A stretch of DNA of 6,496 nucleotides from Acetofilamentum sp. (GTDB taxonomy: Bacteria > Bacteroidota > Bacteroidia > Bacteroidales > DTU049), in the NCBI GenBank assembly GCA_020720525.1, contig DYON01000151.1:1-6496 (forward strand). Reading direction: 5' to 3'. The position numbers and the translations under genes are program-made. The notes under the pieces are model-generated. The model did no database searches. It was not told the origin of the DNA and saw only the letters and a list, made by a program, of their open reading frames with translations. Below, piece by piece: positions 1 to 6,478 of this stretch. The first letter of the stretch is position 1, and each line of letters begins with the position of its first letter.

Positions 1-1865
1 ACAAAATTGAGCGTAATTGAGGATCTTCCGGTGCAATTAATGGTAGGGGAAGAGCAGCGACTGTAGGTTTGCCTTCCCGGCCAGCCAAAAAAAGGACAAT
101 AACCTCCGGCATCGTAAGAAGCTCCCTGATCACCGAGCGAAGTAGAACCTACATGGAGCGATTCATCGCTTCCACAACCAGCTCCACAAGTACCCGCAGC
201 ATTGCCATTTTCGGCGCAGCTTACATACCATGTATTAGGAGAAGCTGGAGCACCACAACCCTCATCGGGATGATTATCGTAAATCGACCAAGCTCCATTA
301 ACACCATTGTATCCATTGGCAGAACAATCCGAACTGCAACCATTCTCAAAATTCTCGGTCCAAAAAACACTCGGTGCAACAGCTCCACCGCATTCGCAGG
401 TAATTGCGTTGATATATGCAGTTTTTACTTCCGCATCGCTTCCGTCAACATTGGTAACAGTTAGTGTTACCTGATAAAGACTGGCTGCATTAAAAACAAC
501 CTGCGGGTTTTGACTATTGGCATTGGTTGCATTTACATAGGTTACTGTTGCTGGGCTAAAACTCCATGTCCATGTTAGAATAGGACCTGGAACACTTGTG
601 CTTAAATCGGTAAAAGTTATAGTATCTTTATTCGAGGCAGGCGAAACACAGGCGACTACTTGGTTTGCTGTAAAATTTGCATCAGGAGGGCACGAAGAAA
701 CAGCTATATAATTGGGCTTTGTAACTACAGTGTTTCCAGCACAATTGGTAACAGTAAGAACTGCAGTGTAATTGCCTACTGCATCAAATTGCACTTGAGG
801 GTTTGGGCTGTTTGCGTTTGTTGCACCTACGTAGGTTGCTGTTCCCGGTCCAGTAATATTCCAAGAATAGCCTGTTGGTGCGCAATCATCCGTCAGTGTA
901 GTGAAACAATTAATATAAAGCCCACTTGTGCTAACAACGCTGCTGGTAAACGTTACGGTTTCGTTTTTACATGGGGTTAAATTATCCGCAGAAAAATCAG
1001 CGTCAGGTACATCACAGGACGTAAACATAATATTATCGACATTGAAACTTGCTCCCAAAACATAGTCGTCTGTCGTGTTATTCAGGTTGCCATCTTCAAC
1101 CCAGCGAAAAGCAATTCGCAAATCGTTTTGGTTATCGGCATCCGAAGGAAGAGCAAAGGTCATTCGGAACCAAGCATTGCAAGTCCCCGCATAAAAGAAA
1201 CTGCAGGAAGCCAAATTATCTTTCAATATTTTCCAGCTTGTTCCACCATCAATACTGTAAAGTACAGTTGCATGATCTTTAACACCCTGTGCATCACCAC
1301 CTAAGAAAAAATCAGCGGTGAGCTTTATATTGCATTTACCTGTTGCATCGATATTATTGTTTAACCATGCTGTTTGTTCCGATTGGGTCAACGGAGAATC
1401 GTTTCCGCTAATTGCAATACAATTCCAGTCGTCTGAGCTTGGTGTTCCTCCATATAGAAGTGTTGCACATGCTGGAAATGCAGTAATATGAAGACTTTGA
1501 TTGGGTCCTATTACTCCGTTATTAATGAAAGGATTCGGTAAATCGTTTGGGGAAGAACAATCGTAGTGGCGACCACGAACAAATTGTCCTTGCGCATTTA
1601 TAGCTGAACCAGTATTAATATTTCCTGAAAGCTCAGGTGTATTTCTGTCGTTAATTACAAAATAATCGTGCTCAATTGCGGCATTTACGCCATATGTTAA
1701 GCCACTTATTCCTGCTGGTGTTGGATTGGTCATTGAGCCCAGAGCATTTTCGGTTGTCCATCTACCACCACCGCCATCATCAAAATCCTCAACCCAAAAA
1801 ACATTTTGAGCACTTGAGTATTCAACAAACAGCACAAGAAACAGTAATAAAATTCTTAATCGCAT
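1..1865 (-). CDS. Secreted modular protein with two PKD domains (3' end beyond the window)
   Basis: The minus-strand frame is open from 1865 to the left edge, giving 621 codons and no stop. Residues 1-20 form a signal peptide: basic MRLR, a Leu/Phe-rich core and a cleavage site after SSA. Residues 21-285 form a lectin-like (jelly-roll style) module that begins FWVEDFDDG and ends with the strand pattern LRIAFRW...SFNVDNIMF. PKD-type domains follow at about 286-390 and 393-490; both contain TYV-ATNANS-NPQV-F and end in LTVTN. From about 499 a second module begins FWTENFENG and shares WYVSCAENG and DESLHVG with the first (YFVINDRNT, NQSLHIT); it is rich in Cys and Gly. Such proteins are usually secreted adhesins or surface polymers in Bacteroidota, often with a C-terminal type IX sorting domain, but that end is not visible, so this is inference. 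The start at 1865 gives the best signal peptide. An in-frame ATG at 1880 directly follows a TAA and would add MGDLL. No enzyme active site was recognised. Confidence 0.9.
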   Translation of the reverse strand, partial: MRLRILLLFLVLFVEYSSAQNVFWVEDFDDGGGGRWTTENALGSMTNPTPAGISGLTYGVNAAIEHDYFVINDRNTPELSGNINTGSAINAQGQFVRGRHYDCSSPNDLPNPFINNGVIGPNQSLHITAFPACATLLYGGTPSSDDWNCIAISGNDSPLTQSEQTAWLNNNIDATGKCNIKLTADFFLGGDAQGVKDHATVLYSIDGGTSWKILKDNLASCSFFYAGTCNAWFRMTFALPSDADNQNDLRIAFRWVEDGNLNNTTDDYVLGASFNVDNIMFTSCDVPDADFSADNLTPCKNETVTFTSSVVSTSGLYINCFTTLTDDCAPTGYSWNITGPGTATYVGATNANSPNPQVQFDAVGNYTAVLTVTNCAGNTVVTKPNYIAVSSCPPDANFTANQVVACVSPASNKDTITFTDLSTSVPGPILTWTWSFSPATVTYVNATNANSQNPQVVFNAASLYQVTLTVTNVDGSDAEVKTAYINAITCECGGAVAPSVFWTENFENGCSSDCSANGYNGVNGAWSIYDNHPDEGCGAPASPNTWYVSCAENGNAAGTCGAGCGSDESLHVGSTSLGDQGASYDAGGYCPFFGWPGRQTYSRCSSPTINCTGRSSITLNF

Positions 1866-2226
1866 CAAAAGATCCCCCATTTATTTAAAGTAAAAGTACA
1901 AATCGCTATTGAATTTGAAAAATTTTCGATGTATTCATTCATGAATTAGGACAGATAACTGGTGTTTTTACTTGAATTTAGAATGTATAGAATACTATAA
2001 TATGTTGATTTTAGGAAGTATAACCCACGAAAACGAATTTGACTCAAGCTCTTTATTCATTATGATTTATTTTGTTGATTTAGGGGTTGATTAGCACTTG
2101 TTTCAAATTTTCTTTATAAACAGTGAGGTGAGAATAAAAAGTATCGAGGTTTTATAAGTGTGAAATGTAAAATATTGATATTAAGTAGATTGACATGAAA
2201 TGTTGTTTTTCTCGAACGTAGTGAAA

Positions 2227-2280
2227 CAGATTTTTTAAATTGATATTTGGCAACGGTGAAATATCATCCATGAAAATCTG
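2227..2280. repeat. Nested two-arm palindrome (hairpin candidate)
   Basis: Outer arms CAGATTTT (2227-2234) and AAAATCTG (2273-2280) are perfectly complementary. Inner arms TGATATTT (2241-2248) and AAATATCA (2259-2266) are also perfectly complementary. Exactly six unpaired bases lie between the arms on each side, and the apical loop is 10 bases. The whole 54-base structure is therefore symmetric. It could be an RNA hairpin with an internal loop, a protein-binding site or a degenerate palindromic repeat. It is not followed by a T-run, so it is not a standard intrinsic terminator on the plus strand. The function is unknown. Confidence 0.6.
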
Positions 2281-2312
2281 CTGCGATGCGTGTTCAGCGC
2301 AAAAACGTCAAA

Positions 2313-2358
2313 ATCTACAAGGAATCACCATCTCAAATGCCTTTTTCATGTTGTAGAT
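2313..2358. repeat. 8-bp inverted repeat with a 30-base loop
   Basis: ATCTACAA at 2313-2320 and TTGTAGAT at 2351-2358 are perfect reverse complements separated by 30 bases. The stem does not extend further in either direction. The loop contains the minus-strand ATG (2349-2347) of the interrupted small reading frame discussed in the findings. With a loop this long, a chance occurrence in AT-rich DNA is possible. Confidence 0.4.
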
Positions 2359-2476
2359 GTTTGCTGTTTTACACAATTAAGCTAAATTACCCTTATTTAT
2401 TGCTTTTTCGTTCCGAAATGTATTGTTTTTTTGGTATTCTATAGTGAAAAATTCAAGAAATCTCGGTTTCACTGAT

Positions 2477-2484
2477 TATCTTTG
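2477..2484 (+). promoter_or_regulatory. Bacteroidota -7 promoter element of the lipoprotein gene
   Basis: TATCTTTG matches the Bacteroidota primary sigma factor -7 consensus TAnnTTTG at every defined position. Transcription would begin about five bases downstream, near 2489, leaving a leader of about 20 bases before the ATG at 2509. No TTTG or TTG lies at the expected spacing for the -33 element, so the prediction rests on the -7 match and its position. It also argues against the TTG at 2482 as start codon, because that codon overlaps the promoter. Confidence 0.6.
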
Positions 2485-2508
2485 ATTTACATTTCATATC
2501 TTAGCCAA

Positions 2509-3159
2509 ATGAAAAAGTTTTTTTTAATTGCTATCGGAATTTCGGTTCTGTTTTTATCCTGCAAAAAGGAGCCAAAAACTATTCTGTTTGGTGGTACGGT
2601 TTCCGATACCTATCAGCACAGTGTTGTTCAGGGTGTGTTGGTAACTTTGCAGGCCAATGGTATTGTTGATGGAATTTACAATGCAACTTATGTTACTATT
2701 GCAACTGCCACAACCGATGCGTCGGGGTCGTTCAATTTCGAAATTGAGGAAAGTGCATACGATGCTTACCGAATCACGTTGCAGAAAGATGGCTATTATT
2801 TGTCGCAAATGGTGGTAAGTTCGGCCAATATAAGTCCCGAAAGTCCATATAATTCATCTTTTACAATTGCCTCAAAAGCTACTGTTAGTCTTCATTTAAA
2901 GAATGTTACACCTTTTAATGGCGACGATACCATCCGCTTCTTGTTTCTCAACAATCCTGTTTCCGATTTCGATTGTTGCTCCTCTATTTCGAGGTCGATT
3001 GGTGGAATGAATGTCGATACAACCATTACATGCAATTCGGTAGGTGCCTTTGGTCTATTGCTTTTTCGTACAGTAGTTAAAAACGATATCAGTGCTTCGC
3101 GTGCCGATACCATTTTTACTGTTCCATCCGATACGGTGGTTTTTGATGTTTTGTATTAA
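2509..3159 (+). CDS. Lipoprotein with a carboxypeptidase regulatory-like domain
   Basis: This is a 216-residue protein. Residues 1-17 are a lipoprotein signal peptide (MKKFFLIAIG, then a hydrophobic stretch ending VLFLS) with the lipidated cysteine at 18. The residues after the cysteine, KKE, are a partial match to the K(D/E)2-type surface export signal described for some Bacteroidota lipoproteins, so surface exposure is possible but not shown. Residues about 25-100 resemble the carboxypeptidase regulatory-like fold: GGTVSD..., VQGVLVTL, TTDASGSFNFEI and YRITLQKDGY, the usual pattern of a beta-sandwich that turns over at DASGSF. This fold is typically non-catalytic and acts in protein or glycan contact. 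Residues about 125-216 form a second beta-rich part that I do not recognise, with a Cys pair at 156-157 and a further Cys at 175. The ATG at 2509 is chosen over the TTG at 2482 because it gives a clean signal peptide and lies just after a -7 element. The gene stands alone and converges on the next gene. Its stop codon lies inside the left 10-bp direct repeat that flanks the octamer array. Confidence 0.85.
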   Translation: MKKFFLIAIGISVLFLSCKKEPKTILFGGTVSDTYQHSVVQGVLVTLQANGIVDGIYNATYVTIATATTDASGSFNFEIEESAYDAYRITLQKDGYYLSQMVVSSANISPESPYNSSFTIASKATVSLHLKNVTPFNGDDTIRFLFLNNPVSDFDCCSSISRSIGGMNVDTTITCNSVGAFGLLLFRTVVKNDISASRADTIFTVPSDTVVFDVLY

Positions 3160-3268
3160 TCCGCTTTTTAAATATGCGATGAGGCGATGAGGAGATGAGG
3201 TGATGAGGCGATGAGGAGATGAGGAGATGAGGCGATGAGGCGTGAAATGCAAATTTGCTTAATCCGCT
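3156..3268. repeat. 10-bp direct repeats flanking the octamer array
   Basis: TTAATCCGCT occurs at 3156-3165, overlapping the lipoprotein stop codon, and again at 3259-3268. Between them lie about 93 bases that include the octamer array and a perfect 10-bp palindrome, GCAAATTTGC, at 3249-3258. The arrangement resembles a target duplication around an inserted element or a recombination duplication. No transposase or terminal inverted repeats are visible, so the origin is open. Confidence 0.55.
3176..3242. repeat. Tandem array of an 8-bp unit GNGATGAG (eight copies)
   Basis: Eight contiguous units run from 3176 to 3239, followed by a partial GCG. Seven of eight bases are invariant; only the second base changes, in the order C, C, A, T, C, A, A, C. 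The array sits between the ends of two convergent genes and belongs to neither. Frames that read through it give Ser-Pro-His-Arg-Leu-Ile type repeats that are artefacts of the array. Slippage or unequal recombination would explain its growth. No clear intrinsic terminator was found in this convergent gap. Confidence 0.9.
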
Positions 3269-3294
3269 GATGTTAATAATGATAGTAGCTTCAA

Positions 3295-6081
3295 TCAATA
3301 CGCATAAAAATCGAGTCCAAAACCAAACCCATGTGTCCATCGGTTCTCTGGCATGAGATAGTAATTCGAGAAAATGAGTTTCACAGGTACATACAACCGC
3401 ATAAAATGCACATCTGCACTGAAGTTCAATCCCATCGACGAAAACCCATTGTTGTTAATTTCAATTCCATAATCGTAACTAATATTGGTGCTTATGCGCT
3501 TCAAGTAAAAAAGTGAACCAACATGAAAATCGGGGTAGAGCATCGGACAGCCATATTCGACACTTCCAAAAGCTTTAGTCGGATGATTTATCAGATTGTA
3601 TCCACGTGGCGCCGCCATCATAGTACTGTATGGCAAAGCCACAGTATCGCGATTTTCGAATCCTGCGCGCAAACGAAATCCATCGTGCCTGAAAATACCT
3701 GGCAACCACAAACCTGCGTATGCAGCTGTGAGTAAATCACTTTTGCGATCGAACGACTGCCAAATGGCTCCGCTACCAACAAAAGCACCAAGGCGTGGAA
3801 ACATATTTCGGTTGTTGGTATATTGCGATGCGGTGGCAGTAAGAAAAATCCCACCGTTATTCACATTGTGCGAAATATTATCGATTTTCATGGTGCCGAC
3901 AGGCTTTAGGCTGATGGCCGGATTCAATCGAAAAGTCCATGCATGCTTTGTGAAAACCAGTGGAATATAGGCACTTAAATTTAAACTGTTGTAGAATCGG
4001 TACGAATCGTTATCGGTTACTGGAAGTTCGTTGGTGAAGCCAGCCGAAACCACAGGAAGCCAGCCTTGATACGTGGTTTTAAATCCCGACACAACTGTTG
4101 ACGTGAACAGATTATAGCCGCTAAATACCGATGCCGATAGTGTGCTGAGAATATTTTGAGAGTCGAATTGAATTCCCGGACTCACGGTGTTGTCGGATGG
4201 GTCGATGGTGAACGGTCCCCACGAATGGATATTGATAAGGTGTTGGCTTGGTCGATACAATTCCGCTTGGTTGTTTGCTGGCAGTGGTATTTGGAGCGTA
4301 TCGCATTGCAATTGAGTCTCAAACGATAAAGTGTCGGACAAATTGTACATGAATTCCCAACGTTCGGCAGCTTCAACAGGTTGAATAGTGCTAATTCTTC
4401 GTATTTCGTATCCGTTTGACGTAAGCTCGCTGTACAACAATCCTCCTTGTCCGTCCGATGCAGGAAAATAGGCGCCAAAAGCGGTTTGAGTAATGCATTC
4501 AGGATTTCCTCCAGCAATGGGTATGCGATAAATCTCTTCATTTCCATTCAAATTAGCGTCGAAATACAAATAGTCGCCAAGCAGCAATAAATTGCCCATA
4601 TTGCGGTCGCTGGTCGAAAACAATACATTCGAATTGTGCATTTCCGAGTTCAGCGCAATGAGTTTTCGTTTGCGTTGTGTTTGAACAATCAAAAACAAAC
4701 TGCTTCCTTTGTCGTCGATGGCTATCGAAATGGGTTGTTCGTAGTAGTTGAAAAGCGCCGAACCCACATTGTGTCCGCTTTTTGTGTGAATAGCTGTAAC
4801 ACAATATGTTCCATCGGGATAATAGGAGCACGTTGCAACAATTTGGCCGTTTGGACTTGCAACGGGCAGCAATTCTTTTTTTAGCTTGTTGAAGTTTGTT
4901 GCTTTTTCTGTGTTGCAATCGAGCCGATACGAATTGGAAAAATCGACAAATTCTCTTCGGGGATGCGGTTTGTATTCTGCATAATAGATGTTGCGACCAT
5001 CGAAGCCAAAGCTTTCGTCGTGAACAAGATGAGTGTATTTAATCACTTTTTCGCGACCATTGCTATCGATACTAACAAAACAAGGTTCGCCATGCATTTC
5101 TTTACGAAAGGCAATAACATTTCCAAACGAATCGATTCCTATTGGTCGGTAAGACGAATATTCATTTTGCTGTGTTACGGGAATTGATAGCGTAGGCTTT
5201 GTTTTTGAAATATCTATCCGTACTAAATTGCGAATAATTGCCATTTCGCGCTGATGGTATTTGTGCAACGAAATGGAATCGCTTGTAAAAGCCTTAAATG
5301 TTCGCGGAAACATGCCGAAATTGTCTTTCATAAATGTTTCGGCATACACTTGTGGCCAGAAATCAGGTCCATAACGGTTGTAAGCGCTTGCTGTGAGCCA
5401 GTAGCCGAGCAAATATTCGTCGGGATTGAATTGATTGTACGATCCCAATAAACTGTGGTCGTAGTTTGGAATTTTCTTCGATGCATCGAGCCAAGCAAAC
5501 AATGGCGCCGAAAACGAAGACGATCGTCCACGCCCAGTGGGCAAAAATGCGGTTTCGGACGAAACGGCATCGCCTTCGATAAACCAAGTAGGAACAGCAA
5601 GACCCACAAAAGCAGCAGTGAATTGCTGTCCAAACAAAATTCCGAATCGTTTACGACATTGTGCTTGTGCAACCGACAATTGAGCATAATGGCGCATTTC
5701 GTGCCAAGCCAACTGCGACGGCCAAAAGCCAGGATAGAAATCGCGCGAAGGCATAGCGAAAAGCTCGGAGCGTTTGGGCGCCCAAGCAACAAACCCGTTC
5801 GAAATGAGTGTGTTGGGATGTAGAACAATGTTCAATTGCCGAGGCTCTATATGCATTAAAAAACTATGATACACAATTGCCGAATCGAAAACATTCAAAT
5901 AGGACGAATCGTAATTGAAATAGTCGGGGAAAATGAGTGTGAGATTGTTTCCTTGGTGCTTATTCCACTCTGTAGAAGCAGGCTCGGTGCCCCAAGTGAA
6001 ATACTGGGCAATTGATTTGTTGGGAATTATCGCAACAATAATAAAACATAATAATATGGTTTTTTTAACTGATGTGTCCAA
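3295..6081 (-). CDS. Outer-membrane protein: HExxH metalloprotease + PD40/TolB-like propeller + Omp85-like barrel
   Basis: This is a 928-residue protein. Residues 1-25 form a signal peptide (VKK, a hydrophobic core, cleavage after SIA). Residues about 27-285 form a gluzincin-type (peptidase MA-like) domain: HEMRH at 127-131 supplies two zinc ligands and the catalytic Glu128, and PTWFIEGDA (164-172) supplies the likely third ligand Glu169. Residues about 305-570 form a beta-propeller with PD40/TolB-like blades, for example PVASPNGQIVA (406-416) and NLNGNEEIYRIPIAGG (510-525). Residues about 640-928 look like a beta-barrel of alternating strands. It carries PRGY at 825-828, resembling the conserved (V/I)RG(F/Y) loop motif of Omp85 proteins, followed by GSVEYGCP, and it ends in the aromatic strand FGFGLDFYAY. 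By analogy with Omp85 proteins the protease and propeller would lie in the periplasm, anchored by the barrel. The substrate is unknown. The start is TTG: an in-frame TAA lies 12 bases before it and no ATG occurs before codon 76. The barrel and protease calls come from motifs only. Confidence 0.85.
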   Translation of the reverse strand: MDTSVKKTILLCFIIVAIIPNKSIAQYFTWGTEPASTEWNKHQGNNLTLIFPDYFNYDSSYLNVFDSAIVYHSFLMHIEPRQLNIVLHPNTLISNGFVAWAPKRSELFAMPSRDFYPGFWPSQLAWHEMRHYAQLSVAQAQCRKRFGILFGQQFTAAFVGLAVPTWFIEGDAVSSETAFLPTGRGRSSSFSAPLFAWLDASKKIPNYDHSLLGSYNQFNPDEYLLGYWLTASAYNRYGPDFWPQVYAETFMKDNFGMFPRTFKAFTSDSISLHKYHQREMAIIRNLVRIDISKTKPTLSIPVTQQNEYSSYRPIGIDSFGNVIAFRKEMHGEPCFVSIDSNGREKVIKYTHLVHDESFGFDGRNIYYAEYKPHPRREFVDFSNSYRLDCNTEKATNFNKLKKELLPVASPNGQIVATCSYYPDGTYCVTAIHTKSGHNVGSALFNYYEQPISIAIDDKGSSLFLIVQTQRKRKLIALNSEMHNSNVLFSTSDRNMGNLLLLGDYLYFDANLNGNEEIYRIPIAGGNPECITQTAFGAYFPASDGQGGLLYSELTSNGYEIRRISTIQPVEAAERWEFMYNLSDTLSFETQLQCDTLQIPLPANNQAELYRPSQHLINIHSWGPFTIDPSDNTVSPGIQFDSQNILSTLSASVFSGYNLFTSTVVSGFKTTYQGWLPVVSAGFTNELPVTDNDSYRFYNSLNLSAYIPLVFTKHAWTFRLNPAISLKPVGTMKIDNISHNVNNGGIFLTATASQYTNNRNMFPRLGAFVGSGAIWQSFDRKSDLLTAAYAGLWLPGIFRHDGFRLRAGFENRDTVALPYSTMMAAPRGYNLINHPTKAFGSVEYGCPMLYPDFHVGSLFYLKRISTNISYDYGIEINNNGFSSMGLNFSADVHFMRLYVPVKLIFSNYYLMPENRWTHGFGFGLDFYAY

Positions 6082-6101
6082 TTTTGGAGTGAGTTAATCA
6101 T

Positions 6102-6109
6102 CAAAAATA
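6102..6109 (-). promoter_or_regulatory. Bacteroidota -7 promoter element of the large envelope-protein gene
   Basis: Read on the minus strand the sequence is TATTTTTG, an exact match to TAnnTTTG. Transcription would begin near 6097, giving a leader of about 16 bases before the TTG start at 6081. This placement supports the TTG start, since it leaves no room for a longer N-terminus. No -33 TTTG is present at the usual spacing. Confidence 0.55.
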
Positions 6110-6394
6110 CAATAAATTTTTCACTAATGTTGCGAAAAATAATTACCATTCGCATTCAATACAAATGGTAGCGATTGATTTGGTCTTATGTACATATATG
6201 GGCTTGGTTTTCGATAGAGCTTCCACGAAAGCTATCATCCGCATATTTATTCATAGATTAAATGATTTGGCTCTAATCTGTATTTGTGTGTTTAGTTTAA
6301 TTTCGATGCTTTATTTATAGCGAAAATATAAAAAACCACGAATTATTTTCTCCTGCATCGTACTCCCTCTCCTAATTACAAACAACATTATTGG
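6110..6394. other. Non-coding region upstream of the large gene
   Basis: Nearly 300 AT-rich bases with stops in every frame and no coding region I would accept. The only structure seen is a 7-bp inverted repeat, TACCATT (6144-6150) and AATGGTA (6164-6170), 35 to 60 bases upstream of the -7 element, and a weak hairpin around 6220-6237. No tRNA, riboswitch or second promoter was recognised. Confidence 0.5.
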
Positions 6395-6395
6395 T

Positions 6396-6441
6396 CATTG
6401 CCATCCTGCGTAGATCCTGAAACGAGTTCAGGATGACAATG
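6396..6441. repeat. REP-like palindromic repeat
   Basis: A perfect hairpin is formed by ATCCTGAA (6414-6421) and TTCAGGAT (6427-6434) around the loop ACGAG. A second, outer pairing exists between CATTGCCATCCTG (6396-6408) and CAGGATGACAATG (6429-6441), with one mismatch. The motif TCATCCTGAACTCGTTTCAG on the minus strand resembles dispersed intergenic palindromes I associate with Bacteroidota and other bacterial genomes, though I cannot confirm copy number here. It is extragenic and does not have the T-run of a standard terminator. Confidence 0.65.
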
Positions 6442-6478
6442 CAGGATGACAATGCAGGATGACAATGCAGGATGACTG
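6429..6478. repeat. 13-bp tandem repeat CAGGATGACAATG (three full copies and a partial)
   Basis: Full identical copies occupy 6429-6441, 6442-6454 and 6455-6467; the fourth breaks off as CAGGATGACTG at 6468-6478. The first copy is also the right arm of the palindromic repeat, so the array appears to have grown from one arm of the REP-like element by slippage or recombination. It does not encode protein in a recognisable way. Confidence 0.9.

Larger units (their letters stand above)
1881..2476. other. Divergent intergenic region, AT-rich, without a convincing gene
   Basis: About 600 bases separate the secreted-protein gene on the left (minus) from the lipoprotein gene on the right (plus). I see no intact coding region with a good start and length. 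The stretch holds a nested palindrome at 2227-2280, a second inverted repeat at 2313-2358 and an interrupted minus-strand frame at 2152-2349. The leftward gene must have its promoter here, but I find no exact TAnnTTTG on the minus strand near it. The closest is TAGCGATTTG (1908-1899 read on the minus strand), which has the two half-motifs two bases too far apart. Positions 1910-2150 show only AT-rich sequence with no structure I can defend. Confidence 0.6.

Noticed and set aside
69..980. Plus-strand open frames of 131 and 106 codons
   Set aside because: They lie antisense to the PKD-domain gene, whose minus-strand frame has a signal peptide and recognisable domains. Their products are Ser/Thr/Ile- or Cys-rich and resemble no family.
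1866..1880. ATG at 1880 as start of the PKD-domain protein
   Set aside because: It is in frame and cannot be ruled out, but it adds MGDLL before the basic start of the signal peptide, so 1865 is preferred.
2308..2310. TGA as a selenocysteine codon in the small minus-strand frame
   Set aside because: There is no recognised selenoprotein family and no clear SECIS-like hairpin just downstream; a plain stop in a decayed or non-coding frame is simpler.
2482..2508. TTG at 2482 as the lipoprotein start
   Set aside because: It would add nine residues before the signal peptide and overlaps the -7 promoter element; ATG at 2509 fits better.
3176..3242. CRISPR array
   Set aside because: The units are 8 bp and contiguous, with no spacers; this is a simple tandem repeat. 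The same applies to the 13-bp array at 6429-6478.
3249..3258. GCAAATTTGC palindrome as an intrinsic terminator
   Set aside because: The stem has no loop and is AT-rich, and no T-run follows on either strand.
3055..3340. Minus-strand frames encoding Ser-Pro-His-Leu-Ile repeats
   Set aside because: They are translations of the non-coding octamer array running into the ends of the two convergent genes.
5328..5828. Minus-strand open frame of 166 codons inside the large gene
   Set aside because: It is the same strand in another frame, overlaps the metalloprotease domain, and has no domain features. The real frame carries HExxH and the WFIEGDA motif here.
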